From Pseudodesulfovibrio sp. (lineage in GTDB: Bacteria > Desulfobacterota > Desulfovibrionia > Desulfovibrionales > Desulfovibrionaceae), in the NCBI GenBank assembly GCA_016342345.1, contig JAEINO010000018.1, forward strand, positions 1 through 63,135: DNA of 63,135 nt, in the 5' to 3' direction. Under the pieces are notes generated by a model that was given only the letters and a program-made list of their open reading frames with translations, searched no databases and was not told the origin of the DNA. Both the position numbers and the translations under genes were made by a program. This document shows, piece by piece, positions 17,985 through 25,901 of this stretch; the first letter of the stretch is position 1; every line of letters starts with the position of its first letter.

Positions 17985-18000
17985 AGCAATCCATATGCCG
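17985..18000 (-). promoter_or_regulatory. candidate sigma-54 (-24/-12) promoter of the sigma-flgD-flgE-flgK-flgL-fliD operon
   Basis: On the minus strand CGGCATATGGATTGCT matches TGGCACG-N4-TTGCW at GGCA and TTGCT with exact spacing. The predicted start of transcription is near 17974, leaving a short leader that begins at the AGGAGG site of the sigma-like gene. No enhancer site was identified. Confidence 0.5.
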
Positions 18001-18239
18001 TGTTGCATTTAGATTTTGTTGAATTGTATTTATATTTGTACGTTTTGAACGAAGGATTTGTTGTTTTTATTTTTGTTATGTTTTTAAATGGATTTAAAAA
18101 TGAATAAAACTTAACAATAAAAATCAGTCTACCGTGCGAATTGGGGTGTGTTGGGAGTGGATGGGGGAGGGGTGGCAAGTTTTTCCTGACGCAGGATTCC
18201 TGAATCCTTTTGGCGAGTCGGAACGATATAGACAATAGG
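18001..18239. other. AT-rich intergenic region upstream of the flagellar operon
   Basis: About 240 bases between flagellin and the sigma-like gene, with long A/T runs between 18010 and 18125 and a G-rich stretch near 18145-18180. No supported gene was seen. The A/T-rich tract lies where an enhancer-binding activator or IHF would bind relative to the -24/-12 element. Confidence 0.5.
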
Positions 18240-18271
18240 GAGCCAGGTTTGGAATTTTCCGAACCTGGCTC
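18240..18271 (-). terminator. hairpin downstream of flagellin
   Basis: GAGCCAGGTT (18240-18249) pairs with AACCTGGCTC (18262-18271) 23 bases beyond the flagellin stop. The T-run on the minus strand is weak, so it may act as a terminator or as an mRNA-stabilising hairpin. Confidence 0.55.
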
Positions 18272-18293
18272 TGTTTTGAGGTCGTGGTTTTGA

Positions 18294-19151
18294 TTATCCG
18301 ATGAGCGACAGGGCCATCTGCGGAAGCGAGTTGGCCTGTGAGAGCATGGATACTGCGGATTGGGTGATAATCTGTTGCTTGGTGTACTCGGTCATTTCGG
18401 TGGCGACATCGACATCGGAAATGCGGGATTCGGAAGCCTGAAGGTTCTGGCCCTGAATCTCCAGGTTGGAGATGGTTGCCTGCAAACGATTTTGCATGGA
18501 ACCGAGATTGGCTCTGATCTTGTCCTTGGATGTGATGGCTGCGTCGAGGGCCTCAAGAGAAGCCTGGGCCATGGCCTGGGTGGATACCGTGTAGCCCGCT
18601 GCGCTTACATTGCCTGCGTTGCCGACTCCAAGTGCAGAGGCGGTACATGTGCTGATTGCAACGTTGTACTTGTCTTCGGTTGCATCGTTGCCGGTTCCGA
18701 AGTGGATTGTCAGACCCTCGCCTGACAGGTTGCCGTTGAGAAGGTGGATTCCGTTGAAGTCAGTGGCGTTGGCGATTCGAGTGATCTCAGAGGCCATGGC
18801 CTGATATTCGGAATCGATGATGAGTCGCTGGCTGTCTGTGTATGTACCGGTGGCGGCCTGCTCGGACAGCTCCTTCATGCGAATGAGCTTTTCATCAATA
18901 ACCGACAGCGCACCGTCAGCGGTCTGGATCATGGAGATGCCGTCATTGGCGTTGCGGACACCCTGATTAATGGTCGCGATGTCCGATCTCATCAGTTCTC
19001 GAACTGCGAGTCCTGCGGCGTCATCGGCAGAACTGTTGACACGAAGACCTGATGACAGCTTTTCAGTCGATGATCCCAGAGCACCATAAGCACTGTTTAG
19101 GTGGCGGGCAGCGGAACTGGCCATCAGGTTGTTGTTGATTACTAAAGACAT
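18294..19151 (-). CDS. fliC: flagellin
   Basis: A 285-residue flagellin, the filament subunit. The N-terminal D0/D1 region is canonical (MSLVINNNLMASSAARHLNS, KLSSGLRVNSSADDAAGLAV, NDGISMIQTADGAL) and so is the C-terminal helix (SRISDVDVATEMTEYTKQQI, SMLSQANSLPQMALSLIG). The central variable part is only about 90 residues. The start at 19151 has AAGGAGGAA directly upstream; a 14-residue in-frame extension is not supported. It is transcribed separately from the hook operon. A weak sigma-28-like element may lie near 19225-19250 but the spacing is poor. Confidence 0.96.
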   Translation of the reverse strand: MSLVINNNLMASSAARHLNSAYGALGSSTEKLSSGLRVNSSADDAAGLAVRELMRSDIATINQGVRNANDGISMIQTADGALSVIDEKLIRMKELSEQAATGTYTDSQRLIIDSEYQAMASEITRIANATDFNGIHLLNGNLSGEGLTIHFGTGNDATEDKYNVAISTCTASALGVGNAGNVSAAGYTVSTQAMAQASLEALDAAITSKDKIRANLGSMQNRLQATISNLEIQGQNLQASESRISDVDVATEMTEYTKQQIITQSAVSMLSQANSLPQMALSLIG

Positions 19152-19406
19152 AGTTTCCTCCTTGAAGATTATGCATCCATGCTGTTGCGACACCCAACAT
19201 GGGTGAAGCTCTTTTCTTGGACATCTATACGGAGGAGTTTGTGCGTAACGTTTATAGTGGGAAAAAATTTCCTACATTGAAAAACTCTCTATTATTAAAA
19301 TTCTATAGACAAAATTTACATTTCTTAATTTTCTTAACAATTTTTAACAATATATTGATTCCGTTACTCTGTGCGAAGGTTTACTGTTATTCCAAAGGAG
19401 TGTGAT

Positions 19407-20117
19407 ATGAATAGGGCTTTACTGATCGATGACGACCCGGATCTTTTTGAGCTGCTGACTGGCTATTTGGAGACAGAAGGGTTCACCCTTGATGCGGCGT
19501 ATAACGGAGAGTCCGGGTTGCGGATGGCGAACTCCGCGGATTACAGTCTGATCATTCTTGATGTCATACTGCCGGATACCAGTGGCTTTAACGTCCTTTC
19601 CAGACTGCGGGCCGATTCCAATGTTCCCGTGATCATGCTTACCGGACGCGGTGAAGAGATTGACCGGGTGGTTGGCCTTGAAATGGGGGCAGATGACTAT
19701 ATTGCCAAACCGTTTCCTTTGAGGGAGCTGTTGGCCCGGATGCGGGCGGTGCTCAGAAGATACGGTCCATCCTCCGCCTCTGATGGTCCCTTGCAGCCAA
19801 CATCGTCCAAGCGGGATATCGAAATCGGGGGAGTCGTCATCAACCGGGGCGCCCGATGTGTGACTATGGATGAATCTCCGGTGCATATGACTTCAACGGA
19901 GTTTGGACTCATAGAGCAGCTTGCCCTTAATATTGGGAATATAGTTGAGCGCGATGATCTCATGGAAAAAGCATTGGGGCGCGATGCGGATTTTGATGAT
20001 TATGTGCTCAACGTTCATATGAGCAATTTGCGAAAGAAACTGGGGGAACATCTCAGTATCAAAACCATTCGAGGGCGTGGATATCTTCTCGCGACTCCTC
20101 AGGGCGGCACGGCGTAA
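19407..20117 (+). CDS. OmpR/PhoB-family response regulator
   Basis: A 236-residue regulator: receiver domain (phospho-acceptor Asp about 52 in LIILDVILPD; GADDYIAKPFPLRELLARM) and C-terminal winged helix (FGLIEQLALNIGNIVERDDL to IKTIRGRGYLLATPQ). It closely resembles the regulator at 7825, including the CpxR-like linker after LRRYG, suggesting duplication. The start at 19407 has AAGGAG at the right distance. The receptor gene begins at the very next base after its TAA, so regulator, receptor, YfiR-like protein and kinase form one transcription unit. Confidence 0.93.
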   Translation: MNRALLIDDDPDLFELLTGYLETEGFTLDAAYNGESGLRMANSADYSLIILDVILPDTSGFNVLSRLRADSNVPVIMLTGRGEEIDRVVGLEMGADDYIAKPFPLRELLARMRAVLRRYGPSSASDGPLQPTSSKRDIEIGGVVINRGARCVTMDESPVHMTSTEFGLIEQLALNIGNIVERDDLMEKALGRDADFDDYVLNVHMSNLRKKLGEHLSIKTIRGRGYLLATPQGGTA

Positions 20118-22034
20118 ATGGTTCGTTTGGGGGGCATTTTCTTTCTTCCTTTTTATATCCTCCTTTCCATCTTTCTTGTTTCGCCCGCTCTGGCTGGAGA
20201 CGACAAGGCCCTTGCCAGCCTGGATCTTGCCGAGTTGATGGATGTCGAGGTCGTGACCGCTTCGCGCAGGGCAGAACCTTTGAGTCAGATTGCCGGGGCC
20301 GTGACGGTCTTGAACGAAGAAGATATTTTTCGTTCCGGTGCGGCCACGCTTCCTGAAGTCCTGAAGCTCGTGCCGGGTGTGCATGTCGTCCAAGTCGATA
20401 CTGACAAATGGGCGGTCGGCATCCGTGGGTTCAATGGCCTTCTCAGCAATAAACAACTTGTCATGATAGATGGCAGGCCCATTACATCACCCTCGGTAGC
20501 CGGCGTTTTCTGGGGATCATATGATATTCCATTGAGCACTGTGAAGCGAATCGAAGTGGTGCGTGGAACATGGACCAGCCTGTGGGGTGGTGATTCGTTT
20601 ACCGGTGTTATCAATGTTATCACCAAGTCCGCCTCGGAAACCCAGGGGGGGCAAAGTGTGACCATTGCGGGAATGACCGGCATTGATCAAACTGTACGCA
20701 AGGGCGGAACTATCGGGGATGCCGGGCATTACCGGGTCTATACGAAGGGATCTTACAAGGGGGGCAGCAGCTCTTTTTCAAATTCTGATGGGCGGAGTTC
20801 CAGAGATTGGTTGCAAGGCCGTGTCGGATTTCGTGCCGACTGGAACAATGCGTTTACGGATGAGTTGTCTTTTCAGGGAGATGTTGGCCGTTCACGGATC
20901 AACGATGGGGCAAAAGGAACTCAGCAGATTTATGTCCCTCGCTTCAAGAATGACTTCATTGGATATGGGCAACTTTCGTGGGAGAGAGCCACAGGGCTTG
21001 ATGCCGGTATTCGCTATCGCACTTCATATACTCGCGAGACAGAATCCATCGGTGACATGGATGCGACCATTAGTGTTTGTGACATGGAGTTACAGTATGC
21101 AGCAGGGCAGACCGGATCACACCTTCTTACCTATGGCGTGGGAGGAAAATATTTTTGGGATGAATTTGTCGATGGTTCCCATGTGACCATGGGAAAGAAG
21201 AATTCCTACAATTTCAACTCCAATGCGTTTGTGCAGGACAAGATTACCCTTTCTCCCGAGAGTCTTTACCTGATTCTTGGCGCAAAATTTGATTATTTCG
21301 GGAGCGGGACACTTGAAATACAACCCACAATGCGGTTGTTGCATACCCGTATCAATGAAGAGTACTGGCTCGCAGTATCCAGGGCCGTCAGGGCGGAAAG
21401 TCGATGGCAAAGGGGGGGGAGTTATAGCATTGATAACAGGGGAAAAATTTATACGGTGAACGCTCCAACCAACCTGACCAGTGAAAAAATGATTTCCTAT
21501 GAAGCTGGGTATCGGCGGGAAGTATCCGAATATATGCAGTTTGATGTATCCTTGTATGTCAATGATTACGATCAGTTGACTAGATTGGAGTTTGATGGGG
21601 CAACTTATACAGCAACCTTGACAAACACACTGAAGGGGACAGCGTGTGGTACTGAGTTCCTTCTGGATTGGGTCGCTACTGACTGGCTGACACTCAAGCC
21701 ATCAGCCAGTGTGATTTATCAGGATATTCAGGGGCCTGAATCCAATCCTGTGGGCGACTCCATGCCCAAGCCGGGCACTGAAGGCGAGTTGAAGTTGCAG
21801 GTCATGACCACCCCTGCAGAGGACGTCGGGTTTGATGTGTTCATGGCCTACGCCGGGAGTATGGCTCAACATAAAGGTCCAGATTTTTTGACTTTTGATG
21901 TTCATGCGTCTTGGCGGGTTGACAGTGATGTCATGCTGGAACTCATCGGTCGGAGCTTGTCGAACCCTAATGAAGAGTTCTCGCCAATACGGATGGGGCC
22001 AAGCGTTGATCTGAGGGTTACATGGGATTTTTGA
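20118..22034 (+). CDS. TonB-dependent outer-membrane receptor
   Basis: A 638-residue TonB-dependent transporter or receptor. A signal peptide (about 1-26, cleaved near SPALA/GDD) is followed by a TonB-box-like segment and plug domain (about 45-165: VVTASRRAEPLSQIAGAVTV, LKLVPGVHVVQVD, IRGFNGLLSNKQLVMIDGRPI, WGGDSFTGVINVITK). A 22-strand-type beta barrel ends in the aromatic terminal strand GPSVDLRVTWDF. The first strands repeat the VEVVTASR block seen in vitamin- and colicin-I-type receptors. The ligand is unknown. Its operon partners are signalling proteins rather than an ABC importer, so a sensory role is possible. Confidence 0.92.
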   Translation: MVRLGGIFFLPFYILLSIFLVSPALAGDDKALASLDLAELMDVEVVTASRRAEPLSQIAGAVTVLNEEDIFRSGAATLPEVLKLVPGVHVVQVDTDKWAVGIRGFNGLLSNKQLVMIDGRPITSPSVAGVFWGSYDIPLSTVKRIEVVRGTWTSLWGGDSFTGVINVITKSASETQGGQSVTIAGMTGIDQTVRKGGTIGDAGHYRVYTKGSYKGGSSSFSNSDGRSSRDWLQGRVGFRADWNNAFTDELSFQGDVGRSRINDGAKGTQQIYVPRFKNDFIGYGQLSWERATGLDAGIRYRTSYTRETESIGDMDATISVCDMELQYAAGQTGSHLLTYGVGGKYFWDEFVDGSHVTMGKKNSYNFNSNAFVQDKITLSPESLYLILGAKFDYFGSGTLEIQPTMRLLHTRINEEYWLAVSRAVRAESRWQRGGSYSIDNRGKIYTVNAPTNLTSEKMISYEAGYRREVSEYMQFDVSLYVNDYDQLTRLEFDGATYTATLTNTLKGTACGTEFLLDWVATDWLTLKPSASVIYQDIQGPESNPVGDSMPKPGTEGELKLQVMTTPAEDVGFDVFMAYAGSMAQHKGPDFLTFDVHASWRVDSDVMLELIGRSLSNPNEEFSPIRMGPSVDLRVTWDF

Positions 22035-22573
22035 GCAGGATATCGCGCATCCTGTTCGGGGCACTTCTGTTTGGAGTATTCGCTCTCACACCTGCAAGAG
22101 CACTCAGCGGTAGCTCTACATATAGTGCAACCGTCGATCAACTTCGTGCCTTGTTCGTGCAGAGAATGGTCAAATATGTTTCATGGCCCGAAGGTATCGC
22201 ACCTCAAAATGGCGAACCATTCATCATCGCTGCCACAGACGTTCGCAAATTCCGATCATATTTTTCTGACGACCAGGATTCCCCGGAGTTCAAACTGGTT
22301 CAGTGGCCTACGGAAAAGTGTCACGTACTGGTCCTGACAGGAACGCCCGAACGGACGATCGCCGCCATACTCAAGCGAATTTCGGGGAAGCCGATTCTCA
22401 CTATTGGTCAGAATCCTGTCAACCTGCGTATGGGGATTGTCGTTAATTTTATTATGGTCAATGGGAAGCTGAAATTTCAGATCAATCCGAAAGCTGCTGA
22501 TCGGGCCGGTCTGGAGATAAGCTCGCGTCTTTTGAATCTTGCTCGAATATATACTGGAGACGACAATGAATAG
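22022..22573 (+). CDS. YfiR-family periplasmic protein (DUF4154)
   Basis: A 183-residue exported protein with signal peptide (about 1-27, FGALLFGVFALTPARA) and the YfiR/HmsC-type core: YSATVDQLRALFVQRMVKYVSWP, CHVLVLTG, RISGKPILTIGQN, MGIVVNFIMVNGKLKFQINPKAADRAGLEISSRLLNLARIY. In Pseudomonas, YfiR is the periplasmic inhibitor of the CHASE8-containing cyclase YfiN. Here the gene overlaps the receptor gene by 13 bases and the kinase gene by 8 bases. The neighbour is a histidine kinase instead of a cyclase, and YfiR is inferred to gate that kinase. Confidence 0.85.
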   Translation: MGFLSRISRILFGALLFGVFALTPARALSGSSTYSATVDQLRALFVQRMVKYVSWPEGIAPQNGEPFIIAATDVRKFRSYFSDDQDSPEFKLVQWPTEKCHVLVLTGTPERTIAAILKRISGKPILTIGQNPVNLRMGIVVNFIMVNGKLKFQINPKAADRAGLEISSRLLNLARIYTGDDNE

Positions 22574-24071
22574 TCGTCAATTCACCCCCTTGGGGCGGAA
22601 GTTGGCTGTGGCCATTCTCGGGACATCGCTCTTGGCGTTGCTGTTGGCCTTGATTCTGAATCTGATATCCATGCTGCTTTCTCATCGTGATGATGCGGCT
22701 AACAGGGCGCGCTCCTTGACCAGTCTCATGGCGACATCGATAGCGGTTGCTGTTGATTTTGATGATGCGGATGCCGCCGAAGAAGACTTGTCGTCACTGG
22801 CCTTGATTCCCGGTATTACGGGGGCTTCTGTGTATGTGAACGGTACAAAATTGTTTGCATCATACGGGAAGGGTCCACAGTCGGTTACAGCGGAAAGGCC
22901 GGACGTTTTGATGCAACTCTCGAAATTGACAGTGGTGTGGCCTATTGCTTCGGATTCTTCCAAGTGTTTTTTGATTGTGGATGTCTCTTTGGACGATCAG
23001 TGGGCTGCATTATCGCGTAATTTCCTTATTGCATTTTTTATCATGGCTGGAGTGTTTGGGGTTTGTATAAAGGCCGCGATTTTCTTTCGGCGTAAGCTGA
23101 CTGATCCACTGCTGACATTTACTGGAACGGTTTCGGATATATCCAAGTGTAAGGATTATTCCCGGCGAGTGGAGTATGACAGTAATGACGAGATCGGCCT
23201 TTTAGTTTCAGAGTTTAATTCCATGCTGGAGAAGATCGAACAGCGTGATATCCATTTGCAAAATCATCAGGAATATCTGGAACAGAAAGTCGATGAACGG
23301 ACGCATGAACTTGAACTTAGCAAACTGGATTTGATGCGGAATAATTCCATGTTGGTTGAAGAGATCAGGAAAAGGACCAAGGCCGAGATGATTCGGGAAG
23401 AGGTCGAACGTATCAACCGGCATGACTTGAAGTCCAGCCTCAGTTTAATCATTGGCTACCCCGAATTGCTTTTGAGGAACGGGGGACTTTCGGGCATTCA
23501 GGAAAAACATATTCGCCGGATTCGTGCTGCCGGGTACAGGATGTTGGATATGATTCGTAATCATCTCGACATGTTCAAGATGGAAAAAAGTATCTATTCA
23601 TTGAGCAGCAGGCCAGTGGACCTAGTGGAGACTGTATGCGGCCTGGAGGAAGAATTTGCTCCATTGCTTGGCAGCAGGGGAGTGACGTTGGGTGTTGAGC
23701 TGGATAATTGTGAAGTGGTCGGTGACGAGCACTTTGTCATCCCCGGTGAGGAACAGCTCTTGCGGGCCATGCTCAGGAACCTGATCCAAAATGCAATAGA
23801 AGCATCCGAGACTGGTGATAAGGTCATTCTGCGAATGGATAATTACACAAAAAAACAGTTCTCGGTATTCAACCCTGCGCCCGTTCCCAAAGAAGTTAGA
23901 AGCCGAATTTTTGAAAAATATGTCACCCATGGCAAGGAGAACGGCACGGGATTGGGGACATACTTTGCCGCACTTATAGCGCGTACTCACGGCGCAAATA
24001 TATCCATGAAAACAGACGACGGCTCAGGGACGGTCATGACTGTCTCATTTCGAGACGATTCCAGTCAGTAG
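22566..24071 (+). CDS. membrane histidine kinase with CHASE8-like sensor
   Basis: A 501-residue kinase. TM1 at about 12-36 (AVAILGTSLLALLLALILNLI) precedes a periplasmic domain (about 37-155) with the CHASE8-type blocks SLMATSIAVAVDFDDADAAEEDLSSL and ITGASVYVNGTKLFASY. TM2 (about 160-180) leads into HAMP, a coiled coil (EYLEQKVDERTHELELSK) and HisKA with phospho-acceptor His about 286 (INRHDLKSSLSLIIGYPELL). HATPase_c has an N-box (LRNLIQNAIEASE) and G-boxes (GKENGTGLGTYFA). ATG at 22566 lies inside the end of the YfiR-like gene. The probable partner is the regulator at 19407. Confidence 0.9.
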   Translation: MNSRQFTPLGRKLAVAILGTSLLALLLALILNLISMLLSHRDDAANRARSLTSLMATSIAVAVDFDDADAAEEDLSSLALIPGITGASVYVNGTKLFASYGKGPQSVTAERPDVLMQLSKLTVVWPIASDSSKCFLIVDVSLDDQWAALSRNFLIAFFIMAGVFGVCIKAAIFFRRKLTDPLLTFTGTVSDISKCKDYSRRVEYDSNDEIGLLVSEFNSMLEKIEQRDIHLQNHQEYLEQKVDERTHELELSKLDLMRNNSMLVEEIRKRTKAEMIREEVERINRHDLKSSLSLIIGYPELLLRNGGLSGIQEKHIRRIRAAGYRMLDMIRNHLDMFKMEKSIYSLSSRPVDLVETVCGLEEEFAPLLGSRGVTLGVELDNCEVVGDEHFVIPGEEQLLRAMLRNLIQNAIEASETGDKVILRMDNYTKKQFSVFNPAPVPKEVRSRIFEKYVTHGKENGTGLGTYFAALIARTHGANISMKTDDGSGTVMTVSFRDDSSQ

Positions 24072-24179
24072 CTTTCTGCCAGCGATTTATCTCATCCCTT
24101 GAACGTACGATGTTATGATATTTCCTGTGACGACCTGGGATAAGGATGGAGGAGCAACTGCGCTCTTGATGTCTTCTAA

Positions 24180-24334
24180 GGAAGCACTGCATAATTGTCC
24201 GATGACTTCGTTGCTTTAAAAACCTCAAATCCTAGCGTACAGGAAGTACGCGTCGGCCTTGATGTTTTCTTGCGCCTTGCCAGCGAACAATTCTACAGCA
24301 CTTCCTGAAGATTGAATTAATCAGCGTTTCCTTA
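24180..24334 (+). repeat. 155-bp interspersed structured repeat, copy 2
   Basis: Second copy of the element at 9906-10060, same orientation and length with roughly ten differences. It lies 108 bases after a histidine-kinase gene. The small inner hairpin is more perfect here (GCGTAC-AGGAA-GTACGC). The stretch 24072-24179 before it has no gene. Confidence 0.85.
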
Positions 24335-24377
24335 ACTTTGTTCGAGAGTTAGAATCTTTCCTTTTCTGCTATATTTT

Positions 24378-24411
24378 AAGGGCTTACGGTGTAAACCGTA
24401 AGCCCTTTTGG
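24378..24411 (+). terminator. terminator downstream of the receptor-kinase operon
   Basis: AAGGGCTTACGGT pairs with ACCGTAAGCCCTT around a GTAA loop, with TTTT at the 3' end of the stem. It is a strong rho-independent terminator for plus-strand transcription and could also serve the minus-strand DUF169 gene. Confidence 0.8.
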
Positions 24412-24478
24412 GTATTGCAATGTGGACGAAAAATGGAAAGGGATACTCCCATTTTGCAAAGTTTATCTTGAAGGGGGC

Positions 24479-25294
24479 TTACCCTTTTGTGGGGCTGTTT
24501 TTTATTCTCTTCCAGGCTTTTGTTCCGAGTAAACTTCCTGGCCATTTTTCCAGCATATCCAAAAAAAAATTAAAAGGGATTGTATAGGTTAATTCGTTGT
24601 TTTTTAAATATTTCAAGCAGTTTATGTCAAATGCACCAATGACGGCTTTGGTTTTTCCTTCTTGCAGAAATCTTCTTGGCCAAGAAATGAGTCCACAACA
24701 CCCCTGACCAAAGGGCATTTGAATTGCTTCAGGATCACTTGTAAGGAAAACGGTCAATGCGTTGAGGCCAATCATGGCTTTACGATCGGGAAAGAACACC
24801 ACCAGTTCAGGTTGTTCGTTTTCATTAAATAAACTCAACGGCTGGATGACAAGGACCGACCCGGTTGCTTTGGGTGGTTTAAACGTATCATAAAATATTT
24901 TTCCCACTTCAGGGGAATCAACATATTGTTCGCCATCCATCTTGCCAGGAATCCCCGCAGCTAAAAGGCTGGGTTCAAAATCTTCGTAATACGATTTAAA
25001 TCCCATAAAAAAGGCACCACCCAAACAGCCGTAATGCTCTTGATCAAAATAGGCCGCAGCCTTTTCCCGGCGGGCTCTTCTTATTTTTCCAAGAACACAG
25101 GATATCCAGTTCATTTCGCCATCGGATTCTTCTGGCAAACGGCTTAATGAAATCTGTTTTTTGGGAGTAAAGCCTGTTGCAGGCGTTTTGTCTGTATAAT
25201 AAATGCCCATTGGTTCTTCTGTTATTCCCAACGCTTCCATGAATAATTCAAGCTTTTCTGAATCATTTGTTTCATAAGCCTTTTTCTTTGTCAT
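24479..25294 (-). CDS. DUF169 family protein
   Basis: A 271-residue DUF169 protein of unknown biochemistry. Features typical of the family are visible: the short motif EPMGIYYTDK near the start, CVLGKIRRARREKAAAYFDQEHYGCLGGAFFMGF, and VLVIQPLSLF and GQGCCGLISWPRRF near the C-terminal half. Several conserved Cys and Gly residues hint at a bound metal or cofactor. The start at 25294 has AAGGAGGAATA upstream. It follows the EamA half-transporter gene by 28 bases and is presumably co-transcribed. The composition is more AT-rich than the flanking chromosome. Confidence 0.8.
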   Translation of the reverse strand: MTKKKAYETNDSEKLELFMEALGITEEPMGIYYTDKTPATGFTPKKQISLSRLPEESDGEMNWISCVLGKIRRARREKAAAYFDQEHYGCLGGAFFMGFKSYYEDFEPSLLAAGIPGKMDGEQYVDSPEVGKIFYDTFKPPKATGSVLVIQPLSLFNENEQPELVVFFPDRKAMIGLNALTVFLTSDPEAIQMPFGQGCCGLISWPRRFLQEGKTKAVIGAFDINCLKYLKNNELTYTIPFNFFLDMLEKWPGSLLGTKAWKRIKNSPTKG

Positions 25295-25322
25295 TATTCC
25301 TCCTTTATGCATTAAGAAAATT

Positions 25323-25733
25323 CTAGCTGGTAAATAGAAAAATGGCGGTAAACGAGCTTAGTATGCCCAGATATTCCTTCAAGGACAGAGGTTCTTTTAA
25401 TATAAAATAGCTCAGGACAAGAGTGATCACAGGAGCTAATGAGGTGAACATGGCCACTATCGAGACTTTGCCCGATTTGACAGCAAATAGAAAACCGAGA
25501 CAGCCGGTTAATCCAACAATTCCGGTTAAAATACCTAGGCAGATTCCTTTAATTTCAATGTCAGGTCGAAAATCAACAAAAGCAAGAACGATCAACCCCA
25601 TAATGGCGGCTCCCACTGCTTCGTAGATCATGGCACTCATGGGGCTGATGTATCGGGTTGTTATTTTTGGAATGAAACTCCATATCCCCCAACATACAAG
25701 TGTCACGGATGCTGGCATTATCCAGGTTGCCAT
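25323..25733 (-). CDS. EamA/DMT-type half transporter
   Basis: A 136-residue integral membrane protein with about five hydrophobic segments (VTLVCWGIWSFIPK, MIYEAVGAAIMGLIVLAF, ICLGILTGIVGLTGCLGFLFA, VSIVAMFTSLAPVITLVLSYFIL, YLGILSSFTAIFLFT). It corresponds to one EamA repeat, half a normal drug/metabolite transporter, so it would act as a dimer. The start at 25733 has CAGGAGGAT upstream; an N-terminal extension in the same frame is not supported. Substrate unknown. Confidence 0.8.
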   Translation of the reverse strand: MATWIMPASVTLVCWGIWSFIPKITTRYISPMSAMIYEAVGAAIMGLIVLAFVDFRPDIEIKGICLGILTGIVGLTGCLGFLFAVKSGKVSIVAMFTSLAPVITLVLSYFILKEPLSLKEYLGILSSFTAIFLFTS

Positions 25734-25901
25734 GATTGTAATCCTCCTGATTTTGGCTGCAATTTTTAATGTATTGCAAGAAACGGATACCATGCCATCA
25801 TTCCAAAAACGTTCCCGGAAGCGTCCCATTAAAACCAACAGTAAAAAAATTGTATAAAATATAGCTTTATCATATGGCTATGCTTCTAGGAGAAGGCTGT
25901 C

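Noticed and set aside
19225-19250. Possible sigma-28 promoter for flagellin (TAAA then TCCGTATA)
   Set aside because: Spacing of 17 and poor -10 match make it too weak to list as a feature.
19199-19405. 68-codon plus-strand open frame between flagellin and the regulator
   Set aside because: AT-rich intergenic sequence without a ribosome-binding site, and it runs into the regulator's leader.
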